Source: Endomicrobium sp.
GTDB taxonomy: Bacteria > Elusimicrobiota > Endomicrobiia > Endomicrobiales > Endomicrobiaceae
DNA: 5,886 bases
Assembly: GCA_031278405.1 (NCBI GenBank)
Contig: JAITKL010000082.1
Location: forward strand, 1-5,886
Direction: 5' to 3'
Numbering within the stretch: the first letter of the stretch is position 1; each line of letters starts with the position of its first letter. Positions 1 to 5,518 of this stretch are shown here, in pieces. The translations under genes and the position numbers were made by a program. The notes beneath the pieces were generated by a model that searched no databases, was not told where the DNA came from, and saw only the letters and a list, made by a program, of their open reading frames with translations.

Positions 1-59
1 GAATTCATTTCCATGCCAGAATGGATATATTGACGGTTTAGGATAGTGGAAAGTATCAT
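1..59 (-). CDS. Possible start of a further minus-strand gene, cut by the window edge
   Basis: From the ATG at 59-57 the frame stays open to the window edge for 19 codons, beginning MILSTILNRQYIHSG. Only a weak purine-rich stretch (GAAAGAAA) precedes it. It follows waaA on the same strand at operon-like distance (68 bases). I do not recognise the product, and 19 open codons alone are weak support; this may not be a gene. Confidence 0.22.
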   Translation of the reverse strand, partial: MILSTILNRQYIHSGMEMN

Positions 60-75
60 TTAACGATTTCTTTCT

Positions 76-130
76 TAAAGTTTTGTCTATTATGCGACAT
101 ATAAATATTACCACCTTAAGCAAAACTTTA
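76..130. repeat. Ten-base perfect inverted repeat around the waaA stop codon
   Basis: TAAAGTTTTG at 76-85 is the exact reverse complement of CAAAACTTTA at 121-130. The right arm contains the waaA stop codon, and the arms are 35 bases apart. The loop is long, the stem is A/T-rich, and no T-run follows in the direction of waaA transcription, so it does not look like a rho-independent terminator. It may be chance in AT-rich DNA or a weak mRNA fold. Confidence 0.4.
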
Positions 131-1375
131 TTTTGCATCTAAAATCTCTTTTAGTTTCGCTAATATAAAAGACACTGTGCCTTTTTGATCATGTACAGTT
201 TTGAAAGCATTATACCCTATACGTTTCAGAAGAGAGCTGTTTGTCATAAATTCTTTTATTTTGATTGTCAAATCATCCGAATCTTTAACAATAAAAGCTC
301 CGTTGTTTTTCACAAGACTTTCCGATTCAGTTTTAAAATTATCCATATATTCGCCAAACAGTACAGGCTTGCCATACGCCGCAGGCTCTATAGGGTTTTG
401 CCCACCCTTGTTCACTAGAGACCCACCGACGTAGCACACATCAGAAATTGAATATATATTTTGAAGTTTGCCAAAAACGTCAACCAAAATAAAGTTTCCA
501 GCAAAATCATTTTCAGAGAATAAAGAATATTTTAAGCTTTTATCTTCAAGAAGTTTTGTAATTTTAGAAATTCTGGCAAGGTGTCTTGGTGCTAGAAATA
601 TTTTAAAATTTCTACCAACTTTTATATATGCATCGACAATAATAACTTCTTCATTTTCTCTTGTGCTGCCTGCAGTAAAAACAAAATCTGTTTCTTTAAG
701 CAAAAAATCTTTTCTTTTGGCTCCTGACGTAAAATTTCTATCATATTTTACATTGCCTGAAACAAAAATAACACTTTTTTTTCCTGCCAAATATTTAAAC
801 TTGGCGGCATTTTCTTCACTTATTGCGATAATAACATAGATAAGACCTATAAATTTTTTCCAGAAAAATCTTAAACATTTGTAATTATAAAACGATTTTT
901 CCGATATTCTGCCGTTGACAGTTATGATTGTCGTATTGCGTTTTGCCGCTGTATAAAGCATAGATACCCAAAGTTCAGTTTCAACAAGAACAAGCAAATC
1001 AGGTTTGATAATGTCAAATGCCCTCTTTGTTATCGGATAAATGTCCAAAGGAAGTAAAGCTAAAAAATTAGCTTTTTGTAATTTTACAGCATACTCTCTA
1101 CCGCTTTTTGTAAGGGTCGTCAAAACTATGAAATAATCATCTCTTAGACTGTCCAAGATAGGCTCTACAGCACGAACCTCTCCGAGTGAAGCGCAGTGTA
1201 TCCAAATAGTTTTCTTTTTTGAATCCAAATTGGAATAATCGTAACAAGCGAATCGTTCAGATATTTTATAGAGCAATTCTTTTCTATATTTTTTGCTAAA
1301 CAGAAACAAGATTATGATTAAAGGTAAAGCAAAAATAATAAGAGTGTTATATAGAAATAAATAAATTTTTAACAT
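128..1375 (-). CDS. waaA: 3-deoxy-D-manno-octulosonic acid (Kdo) transferase
   Basis: WaaA (KdtA) transfers Kdo from CMP-Kdo to the lipid A precursor at the inner face of the cytoplasmic membrane, the first core step of lipopolysaccharide synthesis. It is a GT-B glycosyltransferase. The product has 415 residues, close to the usual length of about 420. An N-terminal membrane anchor is at about 4-26. WIHCASLGEVRA at 58-69 carries the catalytic Glu (E66). Then come ETELW at 132-136, VNGRISEKSF at 153-162, SGNVKYD at 206-212, TAGSTRENEE at 234-243, and APRHLARI at 262-269. The nucleotide-sugar site GGSLVNKGGQNPIEPAAYGK is at 317-336, followed by LFGEYMDNF. ETELW is normally followed by Pro-Asn but here by Val-Ser, and the usual AQSEED reads AISEEN. 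The start gives the expected hydrophobic N-terminus, although no clear Shine-Dalgarno precedes it. Whether one or two Kdo residues are added cannot be told. Confidence 0.95.
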   Translation of the reverse strand: MLKIYLFLYNTLIIFALPLIIILFLFSKKYRKELLYKISERFACYDYSNLDSKKKTIWIHCASLGEVRAVEPILDSLRDDYFIVLTTLTKSGREYAVKLQKANFLALLPLDIYPITKRAFDIIKPDLLVLVETELWVSMLYTAAKRNTTIITVNGRISEKSFYNYKCLRFFWKKFIGLIYVIIAISEENAAKFKYLAGKKSVIFVSGNVKYDRNFTSGAKRKDFLLKETDFVFTAGSTRENEEVIIVDAYIKVGRNFKIFLAPRHLARISKITKLLEDKSLKYSLFSENDFAGNFILVDVFGKLQNIYSISDVCYVGGSLVNKGGQNPIEPAAYGKPVLFGEYMDNFKTESESLVKNNGAFIVKDSDDLTIKIKEFMTNSSLLKRIGYNAFKTVHDQKGTVSFILAKLKEILDAK

Positions 1376-1439
1376 GATATTGCTAAGTATTATTAAGTTT
1401 GTTAAATGGGAGTAATGACGATAACCGCAAACAACACAA
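1376..1439. other. Short intergenic spacer before waaA
   Basis: These 64 bases are the longest gap inside the operon. I see no convincing sigma-70 promoter pair, hairpin terminator or Shine-Dalgarno in it. The phrase CTTA-ATAATA-CTTA just before the waaA start is a short direct repeat of no clear meaning. waaA is most simply read as the last gene of the same transcript, but a weak promoter of its own cannot be excluded. Confidence 0.5.
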
Positions 1440-2018
1440 TTACTTCTTGGTCTTTCTCTTTGATGGAATCCAGTAAAATAAGCCTGCAGATGAATATTTT
1501 GAATAAATATTGCCTATTTCCACACTTATCCCTATTTTATCAACTGGAATAATCTTACATATCTCTTTATAATATTTACTTCCGATATCAACAGCTCTTG
1601 TTACTTCACAATTTTCGTCTTGAGCTTCATTAGAGATAATTCTTTGCACAAAATTCTTGGATTGTTCTAAAGCGTCAACAACTATGGCGGATACAATTTT
1701 GCTTGTATGTTCACCAAAAGCGTTCTCATTTTTTTTGTATTCTTCTTCGAGAGCATTGCCTATTGTTACAAAAAAAATGCTTTCTGCAACCCACTTCGGA
1801 GGAACGTCCCTTTCATAAACAAAAGGAAGGAATTCTTTTGAATTTGAAAATGTATCATAAACAACTGATGGCGATAAAAATTTAACATAAAAACAACTGC
1901 AACGTTGAATAGTCTCTTCCAATTCAACCGACACATCAACGACATTTATAAGTTTCCTTATCACCCGCGAAATATCTTTCACGCGTAGGTTTATCTTAAA
2001 ATTCTTTATTTTACGCAT
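1440..2018 (-). CDS. Hypothetical protein, possibly a divergent MetH activation-domain-like protein
   Basis: The product has 192 residues, is soluble by eye and ends in a Lys-rich tail. I do not recognise it with confidence. From about residue 76, WVAESIFFVTIGNALEEEYKK, then a helix with VVDALEQ, then KIGISVEIGNIYSKYSSAGLFYW (161-183) follow the order seen in the vitamin B12-dependent methionine synthase activation fold: FxxTIGxxxEE, then a helix with DAxG, then a C-terminal KIGVxL...P.KSxSGI. The SAM-binding signature of that family (RxxPGY) is not visible; R141 in VTRAVDIGSKYY sits near where it would fall. If the relationship is real, the protein is unlikely to support ordinary MetH reactivation. 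The start overlaps the secF stop as TAATG. No good Shine-Dalgarno is seen, which fits translation by coupling to secF. waaA begins 64 bases after its stop. The frame is open throughout and the codon use resembles its neighbours, so it is very likely a real gene. Confidence 0.8.
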   Translation of the reverse strand: MRKIKNFKINLRVKDISRVIRKLINVVDVSVELEETIQRCSCFYVKFLSPSVVYDTFSNSKEFLPFVYERDVPPKWVAESIFFVTIGNALEEEYKKNENAFGEHTSKIVSAIVVDALEQSKNFVQRIISNEAQDENCEVTRAVDIGSKYYKEICKIIPVDKIGISVEIGNIYSKYSSAGLFYWIPSKRKTKK

Positions 2019-2020
2019 TA
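2016..2020 (-). other. TAATG stop-start overlap coupling secF to the 192-residue gene
   Basis: The secF TAA (2020-2018) and the next ATG (2018-2016) share one base. The 20 bases before this ATG hold no purine-rich Shine-Dalgarno, so translation probably depends on ribosomes finishing secF. Confidence 0.75.
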
Positions 2021-2953
2021 TTTTGAACTTACATATCCCTTCTTTAATGCGACTTTCAGCCTATTCTTTTTTCTTTGCTCCCATTCATACACTATAGGCG
2101 TGCAAATGAACAGTGTAGAAAATACTCCAAGAATAGTGCCTATAAGCATTATATAAGAAAACGTATGTATTACTTCTCCCCCAAAGAAAAACAGCGAAGA
2201 CGCTACTATGAATACAGTCAAAGAAGTAACTACAGTTCTTGTAAGAACTTCGTTTATACTCCTGTTTATAACTTTTCCAAAATCTTCTTTTGCTAAAAGT
2301 CTTAGATTTTCTTTTATTCTGTCAAATAGAACAATCGTATCGTTTATAGAATAACCTGCCACAGTAAGAAGCGCGGCAATAACTGTTATGTTAACTTCTT
2401 TGTTTGCAAGAATTACAAAACCAAAGGAAATAACTACGTCGTGAATTATACCTAAAACTGCACCCACGCCCCATAATCCAGACTTAAATCTAAACGCTAC
2501 ATAAACAATAATTCCAATGAAAGCAAAGAAAAAAGCGTAAAGAGCTTGTTTTGAAAGATATGCTCCCACGCTTGGACCAACATACTCTACTCTATCTATT
2601 GCCATTGAATTATTAGGAAATGTCTCTTGCATAGCCACTTTTGTGGCATTTTCAAATTCTTTTTGCGATGCCACATCCTTCTTAGCCCGGATCATTATAA
2701 CATTCCCAGAACTTTGGAGTTCAAAAGAACCTATATTGTTTCTCTCTAATGCAGAACGAACATCTTGTAGTTCAACTTCTTGTTGAAAAGATGCCTGTAT
2801 CAAAATACCACCTGTAAAATCTATACCGTAGTTAGGACCACCTCTATAAATAAAAACAGAAACTGTAAGCAAAAGCATCAAAGCCGATATAAAGAAAAAT
2901 TTACGGCGTTTTCCTATGAAATCTATATTTGTAGATTTAAATATTTGCACCAT
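2018..2953 (-). CDS. secF: Protein translocase subunit SecF
   Basis: SecF pairs with SecD to form the proton-driven RND-type helper of the Sec translocon. The product has 311 residues, normal for SecF. The N-terminal FKSTNIDFIGKRRKFF is typical, followed by a transmembrane helix at about 19-36. The signature GIDFTGGILIQASF is at 43-56, and a small periplasmic domain extends to about 120. VEYVGPSVGAYLSKQAL at 122-138 precedes the five C-terminal helices. The conserved membrane motif GYSINDTIVLFDRIKENLR, the counterpart of VDANVLIxERIREE in SecD, is at 200-218. SecF is separate from SecD here, not fused as in some bacteria. GGAGG lies only two bases before the ATG at 2953 but five before the next codon, GTG at 2950, so translation may begin at the GTG (310 residues). 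The TAA stop overlaps the following gene's ATG (TAATG). Confidence 0.97.
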   Translation of the reverse strand: MVQIFKSTNIDFIGKRRKFFFISALMLLLTVSVFIYRGGPNYGIDFTGGILIQASFQQEVELQDVRSALERNNIGSFELQSSGNVIMIRAKKDVASQKEFENATKVAMQETFPNNSMAIDRVEYVGPSVGAYLSKQALYAFFFAFIGIIVYVAFRFKSGLWGVGAVLGIIHDVVISFGFVILANKEVNITVIAALLTVAGYSINDTIVLFDRIKENLRLLAKEDFGKVINRSINEVLTRTVVTSLTVFIVASSLFFFGGEVIHTFSYIMLIGTILGVFSTLFICTPIVYEWEQRKKNRLKVALKKGYVSSK

Positions 2954-2955
2954 AA

Positions 2956-2960
2956 CCTCC
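2956..2960 (-). promoter_or_regulatory. Ribosome binding site between secD and secF; decides between ATG 2953 and GTG 2950
   Basis: GGAGG is the strongest Shine-Dalgarno match in the window and fills half of the ten-base secD-secF gap. The spacer is two bases to ATG 2953, too tight for normal initiation, and five bases to GTG 2950. The yajC site in the same operon also has a five-base spacer. The GTG is therefore the more plausible start. Confidence 0.7.
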
Positions 2961-2963
2961 GAA

Positions 2964-4391
2964 TTACATTTTTAGTTTAAGCAATAGATTTTCTTTAAAC
3001 AAAAAGTCGTATATAAGTTTTGTTACTGAAATCGCCGTAAACATGCTGACAATAAGACCTATGAAAAGAGTAACTGCAAATCCTTTTATGGGGCCTGTCC
3101 CAAATTGAAATAAGAAAACTGCCGCTATAAGCGTCGTTATATTTGCGTCAAAAATAGTCCAGAAAACTTTTTGATACCCTGCGTCAACAGCTACTCTTGC
3201 CGTTTTTCCGGTAGCAAGCTCCTCACGTATTCTTTCAAGTATTAAAACATTTGCGTCAACAGCCATTGCAAGGGTCAGAGCTATGCCAGCAACGCCTGGA
3301 AGGGTAATCGTAAATTGGAAGTACGCCATTGCAGCCAGAAGTATTATTAAGTTTAAAGCCAAAGCTATGTCGGCAATAAGTCCCGAAGCGCGGTAATAAA
3401 TTATCATGAAAATAAAAACTACAACAATACCTATAAGAGCCGACATAAAACCGCTTCTTATTGAATCATCCCCAAGAGTAGGTCCTACGGTTCTTTCTTC
3501 TATAACTTTAACTGGAGCAGGAAGAGCACCAGCTCTAAGCACAGTCGCCAAAAGTTTTGCGCCTTCCGCACTAAAACTGCCTTGTATAACTGCTTTTCCT
3601 TCAGGTATTTTTTGATTTATGACAGGAGTGGACTGAACAAGTCCGTCAAGAACTATAGCTAAATTCCTATGAATATTTCTTCCAGTAACATCTTCAAATA
3701 TCCTTGCGCCTTCTCTGTTAAACTCTATACCGACAACAGGCTGACCGAACTGTCTCTCAAACTCAACTTTAGCATTTGTAAGCAATGCTCCAGTTAAAAC
3801 TGCTTTGTCCAAAATATAATATCTTGAATCTTCTTTGCCTTCAAAAACCGAAGTGTCTTGCGGCATAGCGGTCTGTATATCTGGATATGCAGAAGGATTT
3901 TCGCGATACTGATCAGGAGTGATGCCTTTATCTCTAATCAAATCAAGAACTTTGTTAGCCTCTTGGCTATTATTTACTATCCTGAACTCAAGCAAAGCCG
4001 TCTTGCCTATCAAATCTTTAGCAGATTGCGGATCTTTAATTCCTGGAAGCTGGATTACTATCCATTTATCACCTTGTCTTGTTATAAGCGGTTCTGCAAC
4101 TCCAAATTGATCTATTCTGTTTCGCATAATTTCAATAGCTCTATCAACCACGTCTTTTGTTTTCATATTCGCGTCTAATTGAGACGAATCTACTTCCAAA
4201 AGAAGATGAGTACCGCCTTTTAAGTCCAAACCTAATTTTATAGCTTTACCCAAAATAGGATCTTTTTCTTTTTCAGCCTGCGCTTTTCTATCAACAGACA
4301 TTAAAGCCCATTTTATAGACGGATATAAAGCCCAAACTGAAAAAGCAAACAATATCGCCGTAGTCAATAACTTCCAATCAATTTTGCTCAT
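2964..4391 (-). CDS. secD: Protein translocase subunit SecD
   Basis: SecD, with SecF, uses the proton motive force to pull preproteins out of SecYEG on the periplasmic side. The product has 475 residues, shorter than E. coli SecD (615) but within the range of other phyla. An N-terminal transmembrane helix lies at about 9-31. The signature GLDLKGGTHLLLEVD is at 54-68, starting the periplasmic P1 region with RNRIDQFGVAEP at 90-101. The later part of this region contains VVGIEFNREGARIFEDVTG and QGSFSAEGAKLLATVLRAGALPAPV. GPTLGDDSIRSG at 303-314 leads into the five-helix RND-type membrane domain at about 314-465. The functional motif AMAVDANVLILERIREE is at 375-391. AAAGGAA ends nine bases before the ATG, and that ATG overlaps the HD gene's stop by one base. 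secF follows ten bases after the stop. No truncation or missing key motif is visible. Confidence 0.97.
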   Translation of the reverse strand: MSKIDWKLLTTAILFAFSVWALYPSIKWALMSVDRKAQAEKEKDPILGKAIKLGLDLKGGTHLLLEVDSSQLDANMKTKDVVDRAIEIMRNRIDQFGVAEPLITRQGDKWIVIQLPGIKDPQSAKDLIGKTALLEFRIVNNSQEANKVLDLIRDKGITPDQYRENPSAYPDIQTAMPQDTSVFEGKEDSRYYILDKAVLTGALLTNAKVEFERQFGQPVVGIEFNREGARIFEDVTGRNIHRNLAIVLDGLVQSTPVINQKIPEGKAVIQGSFSAEGAKLLATVLRAGALPAPVKVIEERTVGPTLGDDSIRSGFMSALIGIVVVFIFMIIYYRASGLIADIALALNLIILLAAMAYFQFTITLPGVAGIALTLAMAVDANVLILERIREELATGKTARVAVDAGYQKVFWTIFDANITTLIAAVFLFQFGTGPIKGFAVTLFIGLIVSMFTAISVTKLIYDFLFKENLLLKLKM

Positions 4392-4393
4392 CA
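4389..4393 (-). other. TGATG stop-start overlap coupling the HD gene to secD
   Basis: The TGA of the HD-domain gene (4393-4391) and the ATG of secD (4391-4389) share one base. AAAGGAA about nine bases upstream of the ATG lies within the end of the HD gene. Such overlaps usually let a terminating ribosome restart, so the HD protein and SecD are probably made in linked amounts. Confidence 0.8.
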
Positions 4394-5074
4394 GAGTAAT
4401 TTCCTTTCGTTTATTATTAACTCAAATGTACAATTTAAGGAACTTGCAGCTCTTCTGCACATGAGCATCCTACACATAAAGATCTCAAAATATTCCATGA
4501 CTTTTGATATTTGAGTATCTATGATAAGCTGAAGCGATATGATTTTTTTTTCTTTGACTACTTTTAAAAAAGAACGTTCTACCGCAAAGTTCACCCTATC
4601 ATGTATATCGTATTTTGATATATCGCGGTTTCTGACGCGTGTTTTATGCACATCTGACTTGTCTGCAAGAATTAAAGCCGCTGCTATAGGATTTACAGGA
4701 TCTCCCGACTCTTCTTCGTGATTGCCTATTGCTGAAATTATCAAAGCTATCTCTTCGGGCGTCATTTCCATATCTTTCAGCAATCTCATGGCAATCAAAG
4801 CCGCAGACTGCCCGTGATCTCGTCTGTTTACAACATTGCCTATATCGTGGATATACCCCGCTATCCCAGCAAGCTCCTGAATTCTTTTCGGATAGTCAAG
4901 GTACAATAAAACATTTTCAGCTATGGATGCAACTAACCCAACATGCCTTAGGCCGTGTTCAGTGTATCCGAGAGTTCTCAAGTAGTCATTAGCAGATCTG
5001 ACAAAAACATGAACAATAGAATTCTTTTTTACTTCTTCAAGAGTTATATTTGAATATTTATTTTTCTCATCCAT
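4391..5074 (-). CDS. HD-domain metal-dependent phosphohydrolase, substrate unknown
   Basis: The product has 227 residues from the ATG at 5074. The HD-superfamily metal site is complete: H44 in HGLRHVGLVA, the H76-D77 pair in YIHDIGN, H87 in RRDHGQSAA, H119 in GNHEE, and D138 in ADKSDV. No second domain, transmembrane segment or GYP motif is seen, so it is not an HD-GYP cyclic-di-GMP phosphodiesterase. It is probably a cytoplasmic phosphohydrolase acting on a nucleotide or similar phosphate ester; the substrate cannot be read from the sequence. The C-terminal region (about 186-227, with CRMLMCRRAA and FELIIN) looks well conserved and intact. The ATG is preferred because CGGA lies about six bases upstream; a TTG at 5104 would add ten residues. 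The stop overlaps the secD start as TGATG, so the two are probably translationally coupled. An HD protein inside a yajC-secDF operon is not the E. coli arrangement, and any Sec-related role is unproven. Confidence 0.85.
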   Translation of the reverse strand: MDEKNKYSNITLEEVKKNSIVHVFVRSANDYLRTLGYTEHGLRHVGLVASIAENVLLYLDYPKRIQELAGIAGYIHDIGNVVNRRDHGQSAALIAMRLLKDMEMTPEEIALIISAIGNHEEESGDPVNPIAAALILADKSDVHKTRVRNRDISKYDIHDRVNFAVERSFLKVVKEKKIISLQLIIDTQISKVMEYFEIFMCRMLMCRRAASSLNCTFELIINERKLL

Positions 5075-5128
5075 TATTTGTCCGATTTTTTTTAAATTAC
5101 ACAATACAACACAACTGTTTAAAATAAG

Positions 5129-5518
5129 TTACTTCTTTACAACTTCAGAAACTTTTGACAGTTCTTTAGCTTCTTTTGTTATAACAGTTGCTATTGACTG
5201 CTTTGCTATTTGAACATTTACGTCATCTGCAATCTTTATATCAAGGACGTTGTCTCTTACAGCGTTAACCGTAGCGTATATGCCGCCTGAAGTTATAACC
5301 TTGTCGCCTTTTTTTAAAACGTTTAGAGACTTTCGGTGATCTTTAGCTTTCTTCTGTTGAGGTCTTATCAAAAACAAATAAAAGAATACAAAAATAAGCA
5401 TAAGAGGCAATAAATTTCCTAAAGCGCCTGTTCCTCCACCTGCTGCCTGAGCGGAAGCATTTGAAGATACAACCAAAAATACAACTAAAATTACCAGTAA
5501 ATCAATAGACTTTTTCAT
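5129..5518 (-). CDS. yajC: Preprotein translocase accessory subunit YajC
   Basis: YajC is a small inner-membrane partner of SecD and SecF in the accessory Sec complex that helps SecYEG export proteins. The product has 129 residues (E. coli YajC has 110). A hydrophobic N-terminal stretch at about residues 6-18 is followed by SSNASAQA, which looks like a signal-peptide cleavage region. A Gly-rich linker comes next, then the single transmembrane segment at about 35-51. The family hallmark IRPQQKKAKDHRK lies at 51-63, and the conserved LKKGDKVITSGGIYATV region at 68-84. The tail is basic and acidic, as usual. The ATG start is fixed by AGGTGAGG five bases upstream. The start overlaps the stop of the tgt remnant (ATGA), and 54 bases separate yajC from the HD-domain gene. 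Motif match and position before secDF make the identification firm. Confidence 0.95.
   Translation of the reverse strand: MKKSIDLLVILVVFLVVSSNASAQAAGGGTGALGNLLPLMLIFVFFYLFLIRPQQKKAKDHRKSLNVLKKGDKVITSGGIYATVNAVRDNVLDIKIADDVNVQIAKQSIATVITKEAKELSKVSEVVKK

Noticed and set aside
76..130. Rho-independent terminator after waaA
   Set aside because: The 35-base loop is far too long, the stem is A/T-rich, and no T-run follows on the transcribed strand.
185..839. Plus-strand open frames of 77 and 123 codons
   Set aside because: They lie wholly opposite waaA, overlap its conserved motifs, and show no family pattern of their own.
3858..4178. Plus-strand open frames of 106 and 63 codons
   Set aside because: They are opposite the conserved periplasmic part of secD, with no ribosome binding site or recognisable product.
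4539..4992. Plus-strand open frames of 60 and 87 codons
   Set aside because: They are antisense to the HD-domain metal site; the minus-strand reading explains this DNA fully.
5075..5104. Upstream TTG start adding ten residues to the HD protein
   Set aside because: TTG 5104 has no Shine-Dalgarno, while ATG 5074 has CGGA at a suitable distance and is the better start codon.
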